A stretch of DNA of 42,451 bases, from assembly GCA_002343845.1 (NCBI GenBank), contig DDSQ01000073.1, positions 32,636 to 75,086 of the forward strand, in the 5' to 3' direction. A program made the position numbers and the translations under genes. This DNA is from Planctomycetes bacterium UBA2386 (lineage in GTDB: Bacteria > Planctomycetota > UBA1135 > UBA2386). Positions 1 to 7,700 of this stretch are shown piece after piece (within the stretch, counting starts at the first letter, position 1; each line of letters begins with the position of its first letter). The notes under the pieces are model-generated. The model saw nothing but the letters and a program-made list of their open reading frames with translations, searched no databases and was not told where the DNA came from.

Positions 1-828
1 GAGCACCCGTGGGTCCGGATCGTGCGCCTGCCCGAGAACCGGCACTTCATCCGCGGCAACGCCGCGGGCGCTGCCGTGGCGACGCGCGACATCCTGGTGT
101 TCCTCAACAACGACATGCGGGTCGAGCCCGACTGGCTGGTCGAACTGCTGCGCCCGTTCGGCCCGGGCGATCTGTTCGCGACCACGTCGCGGATCGAGAT
201 GCTCGGCGCTCGCACCGAGACCGGCCTCACCCGCTGCGTCGTGCGGCACGGCGAGATCCGCTTCGTGCACCTGGCCGGCCAACCCGGAGCGAGCACGCCC
301 GTGATGTGGGCCGGCGGCGGCTGCAGCGCGTTCGATCGCAAGAAGCACGACGCGATCGGCGGTTTCGAGGCCCTGTACGACCCGTGTTACGTCGAGGACG
401 TCAGCCTGTCGTGGCAGGCCTGGCGTCGCGGCTGGCGCTGCATCTACGTCCACGACAGCGTCGTCCACCACGCGCAGCGCGGCAGCACCGGCCGACTGTT
501 CGGCCGCGAGGCCCTCGAACGGCTCGACTGGCGCAACCGCGAGCTGTTCTTCGTGCGGAGCATCACGGATCCCCTGCTCGTGCTCACGCACGCTGCACTG
601 CTGCCGTGGCACCTGCAGAAGCGCGCGCGCCAACTCGAACTGCCGATCGCGAGCGGCGTGCGGGCGATGTTCGCGGTGCTGCCGCGCCTGCTGCACGCCA
701 TCCGCGAACGGCAACGCTCGCGGCGCCACTACCGACGCACCGACCGCGCGGTGCTCGCGGCGGTCAACGTCGCGGGAACGACGAGTGCACCGCCGCCCGG
801 ATCGCCGCGATCGCCGTCGCGTGCGTGA
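1..828 (+). CDS. Family 2 glycosyltransferase, 5'-truncated by window edge
   Basis: The frame is open to base 1, so the N-terminus (nucleotide-binding part) lies outside the window. What remains has the GT2 hallmarks: an Asn-rich turn (RGNAAG), the metal/nucleotide-binding segment FLNNDMRVEPDW, a WAGGGCSAFDR strand, then GGFEALYDPCYVEDVSLSWQ, which is the acceptor-side ED motif of GT2 enzymes that add sugars to growing polysaccharide chains. The C-terminal 80 residues are basic and probably lie at the membrane surface. The last 65 bp overlap tail-to-tail with the convergent GT4 gene on the minus strand. It sits at the edge of a glycan-synthesis cluster, so polysaccharide assembly is the likely role; donor and acceptor sugars cannot be told. 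Confidence 0.85.
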   Translation, partial: EHPWVRIVRLPENRHFIRGNAAGAAVATRDILVFLNNDMRVEPDWLVELLRPFGPGDLFATTSRIEMLGARTETGLTRCVVRHGEIRFVHLAGQPGASTPVMWAGGGCSAFDRKKHDAIGGFEALYDPCYVEDVSLSWQAWRRGWRCIYVHDSVVHHAQRGSTGRLFGREALERLDWRNRELFFVRSITDPLLVLTHAALLPWHLQKRARQLELPIASGVRAMFAVLPRLLHAIRERQRSRRHYRRTDRAVLAAVNVAGTTSAPPPGSPRSPSRA

Positions 829-1957
829 AGCGCTGCGCGACCAGTTCCCGCGCCGCCCGCGTCATCGTCGCACCGCCATCGGCCAGCACGGCGCGCAACA
901 CCCGCACGCCATCGTCGGGCGTCTCGAACCGGCGCCAATGCACGCCCTCCTGCGCCGCCACGGCTTCGGCGCCGACCGCCGTCGACAACACCGGCCGACC
1001 GAGCGCCCAGGCTTCGAGGATCTTGATGCGCGTACCGCCGCCCGAACGGATCGGCAGATAGACCGCGTGGCTGCAGGCGTAGTGCGGGATCAGGTCGTCG
1101 GTGGTGCCGACGACCTCGACACCCTCGACGCCGCGGAACGCGGCGAGCTGCCCGGCCGGGTCGCGGCCGACGAGACGCACGACCAACCCCGGGAACGCGC
1201 GCCGCAGCGCCGGCAGGTGCTGTTGCACCAGCTCGCGCACGGCCTCGAGGTTCGGCGGGTAGTCCATCGCGCCGACGAACAGCAGCCGCACGGGGCCGGA
1301 CGTGGGCGCCGCCGGCAACGGCGACAACCGCTCGACATCGACGGTGTTCGGCACGCAGACGACGTGCGCGCCCGGCGCCATCGCGAGGGCGGCGGCCCGT
1401 TCGGCGTCCGACACGGTGATCGTGCAGCGCGCGCGTTGCACCGCGCGGCGTTCCGCGGCACGGACCAACCGCGCTTCCACCGCACGGGCCAGCCGCGCAC
1501 GCATGGGCCGGGCGGCGCCGTCGTCGCGCGCGAACACCGAATGCTCGAGGTTGTGCAGGTGCAGCAGCAGGGCCGGGTGCGGCGGCAGCACCGGCAACAC
1601 GAACGAACTGTCGGCGACCAACAGGTCGGGACGCAGCTGCTGCGCCAACCGGTGCACGACGGAGCCCGCCGCCCCCCATCGACGGGCGAGCAGTTCGGAC
1701 TGCCCTCGCAGCCAGCACCCGAGCTTCGCGGCCATGCCGCGGTTCTCGAGCCCTCGCCCGGGCAGCTCGTGCACTTCGATCGCCGCTTCGCGCGCGAGTT
1801 CTGCCGCCCGCAGGCGGTCGTCGGCCAACACGATCGGCACCGCGAGGTGGACAGCGCCTTCGTCGCGCAGCGCGTCGAGCAACACCCGCGACCGGATGCT
1901 GCCACCGTGCGATCGTGGATGCGGCACGTACGGGGCGAAGACCAGGATCGTGCGCAT
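764..1957 (-). CDS. Family 4 glycosyltransferase
   Basis: A 397-residue GT-B enzyme. It starts MRTILVFAPYVPHPRSHGG, the first strand and glycine-rich loop of the N-terminal Rossmann fold; the frame runs 20 codons further upstream but that part is low-complexity Ala/Arg and was rejected as start. The C-terminal half has LLFVGAMDYPPNLEAV and then RSGGGTRIKILEAWALGRP, the donor-binding E-x7-E type segment of GT4 enzymes. The gene is convergent with the truncated GT2 gene and overlaps it by 65 bp. It is divergent from a small coiled-coil gene, with a TATA-like hexamer shared between the two. Role inferred: transfer of a nucleotide-activated sugar during surface-glycan assembly. Confidence 0.88.
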   Translation of the reverse strand: MRTILVFAPYVPHPRSHGGSIRSRVLLDALRDEGAVHLAVPIVLADDRLRAAELAREAAIEVHELPGRGLENRGMAAKLGCWLRGQSELLARRWGAAGSVVHRLAQQLRPDLLVADSSFVLPVLPPHPALLLHLHNLEHSVFARDDGAARPMRARLARAVEARLVRAAERRAVQRARCTITVSDAERAAALAMAPGAHVVCVPNTVDVERLSPLPAAPTSGPVRLLFVGAMDYPPNLEAVRELVQQHLPALRRAFPGLVVRLVGRDPAGQLAAFRGVEGVEVVGTTDDLIPHYACSHAVYLPIRSGGGTRIKILEAWALGRPVLSTAVGAEAVAAQEGVHWRRFETPDDGVRVLRAVLADGGATMTRAARELVAQRFTHATAIAAIRAAVHSSFPRR

Positions 1958-2004
1958 CGTGGCGGCGGCGGTGCGAGCGGCGACCGCAAGGTATAGTCGG
2001 GCGC
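1958..2004. promoter_or_regulatory. Divergent promoter region with a shared TATA-like element
   Basis: A 47-bp gap between the GT4 gene (minus) and the small coiled-coil gene (plus). It carries GGTATAGT at 1990-1997: TATAGT reads as a -10 hexamer on the plus strand and TATACC on the minus strand. On the plus strand only 7 nt separate TATAGT from the GTG start at 2005, so transcription would begin at or next to the start codon and the message would be leaderless. No clear -35 box was seen. Confidence 0.45.
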
Positions 2005-2253
2005 GTGACCTCGCCATCGTCCGATCCGGCCGCGACCGCGGCCCTCACGCGCTGCGCCGACGAACTGCGGGCGATGCGCACCAGCCTCGACGCACTCGTC
2101 GGCGAGAACCGGACGCTGCGGGCGCGACTCGAGCAGAGTGAAGCGGCCCGAACCGACCTGGTGGCGCAGGTCGAACACGTGATCGAGCTGCTCGCCGAGT
2201 CGAGGACCGCGCTGCGCAAGCTGCAGGGAACGGACGCGCCGGCGAAGCCCTGA
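2005..2253 (+). CDS. Small coiled-coil protein, function unknown
   Basis: An 82-residue acidic, Leu/Ala-rich protein. I placed the start at the GTG at 2005 (reading TSPSSDPAATAALT after Met) because the frame upstream lies inside the divergent GT4 gene and because TATAGT ends 7 nt before it. Residues 10-75 form regular heptads (ELRAMRTSLDALVGENRTLR, then LVAQVEHVIELLAESRTALR) consistent with one long parallel coiled coil; no signal peptide or membrane segment. The size recalls SlyX-type proteins, but I see no diagnostic motif and do not assign that family. It is enclosed by minus-strand glycan genes, ending 13 nt from the GT2 stop. A scaffold or partner for the neighbouring glycosyltransferases is possible but unproven. 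Confidence 0.6.
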   Translation: MTSPSSDPAATAALTRCADELRAMRTSLDALVGENRTLRARLEQSEAARTDLVAQVEHVIELLAESRTALRKLQGTDAPAKP

Positions 2254-2266
2254 GCCCGGCGCGGCC

Positions 2267-3235
2267 CTAGCCGATGCCGCGCTCGAGCCGCCGGCCCAGC
2301 AGCCGCAGGAACGTCCCTTCCGGGCTCGGCAGGTCCGCACCGGCACGCGCGCCGACGAACTGACCCCAACACTGCCACTTCACGTACTCCACGGTCCACT
2401 TCAGCGCCGCGGCCTCTTCGGCGGCCGGCAGCCCGAGGCTCCGCACGTAGTCGCAGTGCTCCTTGGTGCCGTGCTCGATCGCGCCCTGCAGGCACGCGCG
2501 ATCGGGAATGCCGACCAGCCCGAACAACCGCCGGAGGTTGCGGTGGTCGCAGAACGTGCGCTTGCCCTCGGCCCACGCCGAACGATCGTGGCTGTGCATC
2601 ACCACGGCAGCCCCTTGGTGCGCGAGCGTGCCGCCGCTCTCGATCACGCGCTTGCCGAACCACACGTCCTCGCCGAAGCGCCGTGGGCCCAGCGGGAAGC
2701 GCTGCCAGGCCGTGCGCCGGATCGCCGACGCGACGTTGTCGAACGCGCAGAGCATCAACTGCTCGAACGGCGGCAGTTCGGCGAGCCGCTTGCCCGCCGG
2801 CAGCTTCTTCTTGGTGACGCCTTCGCCCCAACCCGGCCAGCCGCGGATGCGCCGCGACAGCACCGGCTGGCACTTCGGCCGCGGGATCTGCCGGCACCAC
2901 ACGCCGGCGACATCCGCGTCGGCGAACGGTTCGACCATGCGCGCGAGCCAGTCGGAGCCCTGCATCGTCGCGTCCTGCACCAGCAGGACGACGACGTCGC
3001 CGGTGGTCGCCGCGATGCCGCGATCGCGTGTGCCGCCGTGGTCGAACTCCCGCTGCGGAATGCCGACGACGCGGAAGCCACGCCGCTGCAGACGTTCCTG
3101 CGTGCCGTCGCGCGAACCACTGTCGATGGCCAGCAGTTCGGCGAACGTCACACCGCGTTGCGCGAGGACCGCGTCCGCCACTTCGTCGAGCAACGGGCCG
3201 GCGTTCCACGTCGGCATGACCAGCGAGATGCGCAC
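2267..3235 (-). CDS. Family 2 glycosyltransferase
   Basis: A 322-residue GT-A enzyme. The chosen start is GTG at 3235, giving (M)RISLVMPTWNAGPLLDEV, the standard first strand of GT2; an ATG 23 codons upstream (3304) would add an Arg/Ala-rich stretch with no family match. Visible motifs are AIDSGSRDGT (nucleotide-binding loop), VVVLLVQDATMQGSDWL (the metal-binding strand, with QDA in place of the usual DxD), and RFGEDVWFGKRVI (the catalytic-base region with ED). The C-terminal 100 residues include a Trp-rich helix and no obvious transmembrane helix. It follows the sulfotransferase gene on the same strand after 102 bp and was probably co-transcribed with it. Confidence 0.87.
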   Translation of the reverse strand: MRISLVMPTWNAGPLLDEVADAVLAQRGVTFAELLAIDSGSRDGTQERLQRRGFRVVGIPQREFDHGGTRDRGIAATTGDVVVLLVQDATMQGSDWLARMVEPFADADVAGVWCRQIPRPKCQPVLSRRIRGWPGWGEGVTKKKLPAGKRLAELPPFEQLMLCAFDNVASAIRRTAWQRFPLGPRRFGEDVWFGKRVIESGGTLAHQGAAVVMHSHDRSAWAEGKRTFCDHRNLRRLFGLVGIPDRACLQGAIEHGTKEHCDYVRSLGLPAAEEAAALKWTVEYVKWQCWGQFVGARAGADLPSPEGTFLRLLGRRLERGIG

Positions 3236-3337
3236 GGGGTCATCGTGCCGCGCGTCGGCGGCGCGTGCCACAGCGGTCCCGATGCGGGTCCGGCCGGCGG
3301 ACACCTCGGCGGCCAGCGCCGCACGATCGTCGCAGAC

Positions 3338-4528
3338 TCAGGGCCGCTGCCAGTCGAGCTTGCGACCGAGCATCGCTTCGAGCCGCTGGTTGTGCGGAGC
3401 GAAGAACCGCACCAGCCGCTCGCGGATCGGGTCGTTCTGCTTCTTCTCGTACTCGCCCTTCAAGAACACCTCGTACTTGCCCGACCGGTGCTCCGGCAGA
3501 TCGAGGAACTCGAACACCCGCGACGTGACCTCCGCCGGCTGCGCGTAGAGGTCCTCGCTCGGGATGACCAGCAGCCGGTCCTTCGGAAACGCCGTCAGCC
3601 AGTTCTCGAGGAAGTAGACGTAGAGCGAGAGCCACACGTAGCCCTTCTCGGTCTTCCAGTACTCGTCGGCATCGTGGAAGGGGCGCGGCAGCGCTTCGAG
3701 GATGTCCAGCTCGCGGGTGAGCGCTTCCTCGTAGGAACGCGCCTCGCAGCCGATCTTGCGGTCGTGGTGGAAGTGCGAAATGGTCTTGTCGACCGGATCG
3801 CGCACCAAGGCGATCAGCTTGACGTCGGGGAACTGCTCCCGCACCCGGGTCTTCGCGTCCCAGATGCTCATGTAGCAGGTGCTGGCCTCGCCGGTCACGA
3901 ACCGCGGCCCGAAGTTGGGCACCCGCGGGAAGTGCGACAGGTACCACTCGACGCCGAACTGCGGGAAGCGGAAGTACTCGGGCTCCTTCCACAGGATCTG
4001 CAGCACCTGCGGGTGCTGGGCGAGGTACTCGTAGAGCGACGTCGTGCCGCACTTGGTCGCGCCGATCATGATGAAGTCCGGGCCCTTCACCGCTCCATCC
4101 GCCCAGTGCTGCTGCACGTAGTCGGGCCGATCGAAGCGCGTCTTCAGCTCGATGCCGCGGCGCAGGTGCCGAGCCGCCGCGACGGTGTCGCCGCGCAGCG
4201 TCAGCGCGTGACCGTAGTTCAGGTGCAGCCAGTCGCTCGTCCACCCGGTGTCGATGCAGCGCTGCCAGCTCGCCATCGCCGCATCCATCTGGCCGTTGGC
4301 GACCAGACGCCGGTGCAGGTCCGGGTTGAGCCAGAAGTCATGGTGGTGCGCGAGCACGTTCCCGAGTTCGAGGTGGACCCGCCCCCACTGCGGCAACAAC
4401 GCGGCCGCCCGTTCGCAGGCGGCGATGGCTTCGGCGGGCACTCCGGCCGCGAAGTGGCGCTTCGACTCGGCGAACAACGCCTTGGCCTGGGCTTCGAGTT
4501 CGGCGTAGCGCGACGCGGCATTCGACAT
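3338..4528 (-). CDS. TPR-sulfotransferase (PAPS-dependent)
   Basis: A 396-residue protein with two parts. Residues 1-120 are helical and TPR-like (AEAIAACERAAALLPQWGRV, then LHLNYGHALTLRGD). The rest is a sulfotransferase: the 5'-phosphosulfate loop is GATKCGTTSLYEYLAQHP near residue 155, and the 3'-phosphate site is LIALVRDPVDKTISHF near residue 240, with conserved Arg and Ser. It should move sulfate from PAPS to a hydroxyl, most likely of a sugar given the neighbours. Another in-frame ATG at 4540 (MGSTMSN) is equally possible; GAGG lies just before it. The gene is divergent from the large fusion glycosyltransferase and upstream of a GT2 gene on the same strand. Confidence 0.9.
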   Translation of the reverse strand: MSNAASRYAELEAQAKALFAESKRHFAAGVPAEAIAACERAAALLPQWGRVHLELGNVLAHHHDFWLNPDLHRRLVANGQMDAAMASWQRCIDTGWTSDWLHLNYGHALTLRGDTVAAARHLRRGIELKTRFDRPDYVQQHWADGAVKGPDFIMIGATKCGTTSLYEYLAQHPQVLQILWKEPEYFRFPQFGVEWYLSHFPRVPNFGPRFVTGEASTCYMSIWDAKTRVREQFPDVKLIALVRDPVDKTISHFHHDRKIGCEARSYEEALTRELDILEALPRPFHDADEYWKTEKGYVWLSLYVYFLENWLTAFPKDRLLVIPSEDLYAQPAEVTSRVFEFLDLPEHRSGKYEVFLKGEYEKKQNDPIRERLVRFFAPHNQRLEAMLGRKLDWQRP

Positions 4529-4757
4529 GGTCGAACCCATCCTCGCGGCGACCGACGAATTGGCAAGCTCTCGGATCCGGCCGCCTCGATCCCGACTGCA
4601 TCCGACCGGCCCGAACTGCCGATACGAGCGAGCCGAACGGGGCAGTCTCCCCTCCGCCGCCCCGCCGACGATCGTGCGCCATCGCCGAACCGCGCCTCGA
4701 TGAACCTGCGTCCTATCGTTAGCCTGCTCCGCCCTCGTCCGCCCAGCCGGTCCTGAC
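4529..4757. promoter_or_regulatory. Divergent intergenic region with TATCGT-TAGCCT element
   Basis: A 229-bp gap between the sulfotransferase (minus) and the large fusion protein (plus). On the plus strand two -10-like hexamers stand back to back, TATCGT at 4714-4719 and TAGCCT at 4720-4725, about 32 nt before the ATG at 4758. TAGCCT recurs before the methyltransferase gene at 17670. No good -35 hexamer, operator palindrome or small gene was recognised in the rest. Confidence 0.4.
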
Positions 4758-7700
4758 ATGGCAGCCGCCGAAACGCACAACTCCTGGCCGGTCGACCGCG
4801 CCTCGCTCGATGCAACGCGCCGCCGCTGCCACCGTGCGGTGCCCGACGCCAAGGCCTGGACCGCCTGCTCGGCGCCCAGCGAAGAACTGGTGATCGACGC
4901 CGACGGCGCCGTGCGCGCCTGTGAGTTCGGCGCCGCGCCGATCGCCCCGCCGGGCGCCGCCGACGCGAGCGCCGCCTGGCGCAGCGCGGCGATCCGCCAG
5001 GACCTCGCCGCCGGCAAGCTGCCGATGCCGCACTGCAACGGCTGCGCGTTGTGGCTCACCCACGAACTGGTGCCGCACGTGCCGGTGCTGCGAACCGAAC
5101 TGACGGCCGCGATCGGCGGCGGGGCGCCGCGGCGCCTCGTCCTGCGCCTGCCCCCGGCAAAGCGGGCGTGGCCGCAGGCGCTCGTCGACCAGGTGATGGC
5201 CCTCGTCGCCACCGCCGAGCGCGTCGTCGTCGAGGCCAGTCGCCTGTTCACCCACCCGATGCTCGCGCCGCTGGTGACGGCCGTGAAAGCGGCACCGCAG
5301 CCGCCAGCGCTCGAACTGCGCACCCACGCCATCGGCGCGGTCGATCGCATCGCCAAGACGTTGGCCGGCGTGCGCGTCGCGAGCGTCGAACTCACGGCCG
5401 CCTCGCGCAACGTCGAGGCCGCCAAGGCGGCGCAGCTTGCCGCCCGACTCGGGTGCCAGGCGAGCGTGCGGTTCGTGTTCGGGCCGGAGAACTGGTTCGA
5501 CTTCGAGGAGACCGCGCGCACCGTCGCCGCGGCGAACCTGCCGATCGACTTCGTCGTGCTGGATCGCGATGGTCGAGTGCCGCTGCGAGAACTCGCCCCA
5601 GCCGATCTGGCCATCGTGAAGGACGCCGTGGTGAGCGCGTGGCCGCGATGCGGCTCCGCCACGCGGCCCAAGTCGATCCGCGAGAACGCGTTCGACCACC
5701 TCTGCGCCGAAGTGCGTGCGTTGCTGCGCCACACCGGGGAGGCAACGCTGGCGAACCGTTCGCCCGAGCCGGCGACGTCGATCGACCTGCCACCGATCGA
5801 CCACCCCTGGTACGCCGACCGGGCGCTGGCGGATTGGTGGATGCCGAAGCTGTTCGGCAACACCGGCATGGCGACGATCTCCACCTGGGCAGTGAAGGAG
5901 GCGACCGGGCGCGCCGGCGCCAAGGTGCTCGCGGAGTCGGCGTGGCTGCGCGTGTTGTGCCACCGCATCGCGCGTGACCGGCAGCCACCCGCGCTGCTGG
6001 CCGCACTGCGCAACGCCTACGCCGGCGAAGCCCGCCAGCGACTGGCCGAAGCCGACGACGCGTTCGTCGCCGGTTTCGACGTGCGACCCTACGGCGGCCC
6101 GTGGGCGCCGGAACTGGGTCTCACGCGCGCAGCGCCGCGCACCCGTCCGTTCCCGATCGGCAAGGCGAAGCAGCCAACGCGGAGCGCCAAAGCCGACGTC
6201 ACGGTGCTCGTGCCGTCGTTCCGCCACGAGGCCTATGTCGAGGAGGCCCTGCGGAGCGTGCTCGCGCAGACCTACCCCAACTTCAAGCTGCTCGTCGTCG
6301 ACGACCGGTCGCCGGACGCCACGGTGGCGCGTGCACGCGCCGTCGTCGACTCGCGCCTCGAGGTCGTCGTCAACGCCTCGAACGTCGGCCTCGGCAACAG
6401 CGTGCTCGCCGCGCTCGAGCGCATCGACACGCCCTACGTCGCCCTGCTGAACTCCGACGACCTGTTCCATCCCGAGCGCCTGCGGCGGTGCCGGGAAGCG
6501 CTGCAGACGAACGCGAAGGCCCAGCTGGTGACGACGGGACTCTCCCTGGTCGACCACGACGGCGGCGAGCTGACGACCACGAACACGAGCCCCCTGCTCG
6601 ACGGACGTCTGGTCCACGACTGGGTCGCGTGGTACGCGGCGGCAACGCCGCCGACGAACCTGCCGGCGGCCGAACTGTTCGGCACCCTGCTCGAACGCAA
6701 CTTCCTGGCGACCAGCACCAACTTCGTCGCCCGCACCGACTGGTTGCGCGCGCAGGCCGAGTCGCTGCGGAGCCTCAAGTACTGCCTCGACTGGCAGTTG
6801 TTCCTCGAGGCCGCAGCCACCGACGTGCTGGTCCACGTGCCCGAGCCGCTCGCGGCGTATCGCCTGCATGCGACGAACACCGTGTGGTTCCGCGAAGGGC
6901 GCCGGTGGTCGTACTACCTCGAGGTGAATCGGGTCGTGGCGCACGCGCTGCGTCGCTTCGCGAGCATGGGGCAAGAGCGCAGCGACGCCACCTGCCTGCG
7001 CGTGCTCGAGGCCGTGAGCCGCCACGCGATCAAGAACCGCGAGACCGACGGCTTCGCGCTGTTCCTGCACACCGCCTTCGAAGCGATCCAGGTCGACCGG
7101 CTCGCAACGACCTCGCCGAAGGCGCAGGCGTTGGTCGAGGGCCTCAACGCCGCGGCCGAACGCGTGCGAACCGCGCTCGACCACGCCGCCCAGACACGGA
7201 ACGAGGACGCGCCGCAGCGGCGGCTGCGTACCCTGCTGAGCGACCTGTCGGAGGAGCAACTGCGCGTCGAGCGCGGCAATCGCCGCTGGCTCCAGGGCTA
7301 TGTCGACACCTTGGAGGCACGGCTGCGCGAGACCTTCGGCCAGGTCGACGTGCTCGTCGGCGAGAAGGCCAAGCTGCATCAGCGCCAAGGGGAGCTGGAC
7401 CACCGCGTCGCGGAGCTCGTCGCCGAGACCCAACGCCTGTCCGCGGCCCTGAAGACCGAACGCGAGCGCGCGGGCGGCCTCGATGGACGCGTCCAGCAGT
7501 TGCAGCGCGACCTCGACGGCGTGCGCGGCGACCTCGCGACCGCCCGTGGTGCCGCTGCCGCGATCGCCGAACTGCGGGAGCTCGTTTCCCGCGAACTCGC
7601 GGCGTCGCGCAGCGAGCGCGACAGCGCGAGGCAGGAGCGAGATCGCCTGCAGGCGACGCTGGCCGGCGAGGCCAGGAAGGCACGTGAACAAGCCGATGCG

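Noticed and set aside
3236..3304. Upstream ATG at 3304 for the GT2 gene
   Set aside because: The added 23 residues are Arg/Ala-rich and precede the normal first strand of GT2; GTG at 3235 fits the family.
2456..4756. A 766-codon plus-strand open frame across the sulfotransferase and GT2 genes
   Set aside because: No domain is seen and the minus strand has two firm families with correct starts and stops.
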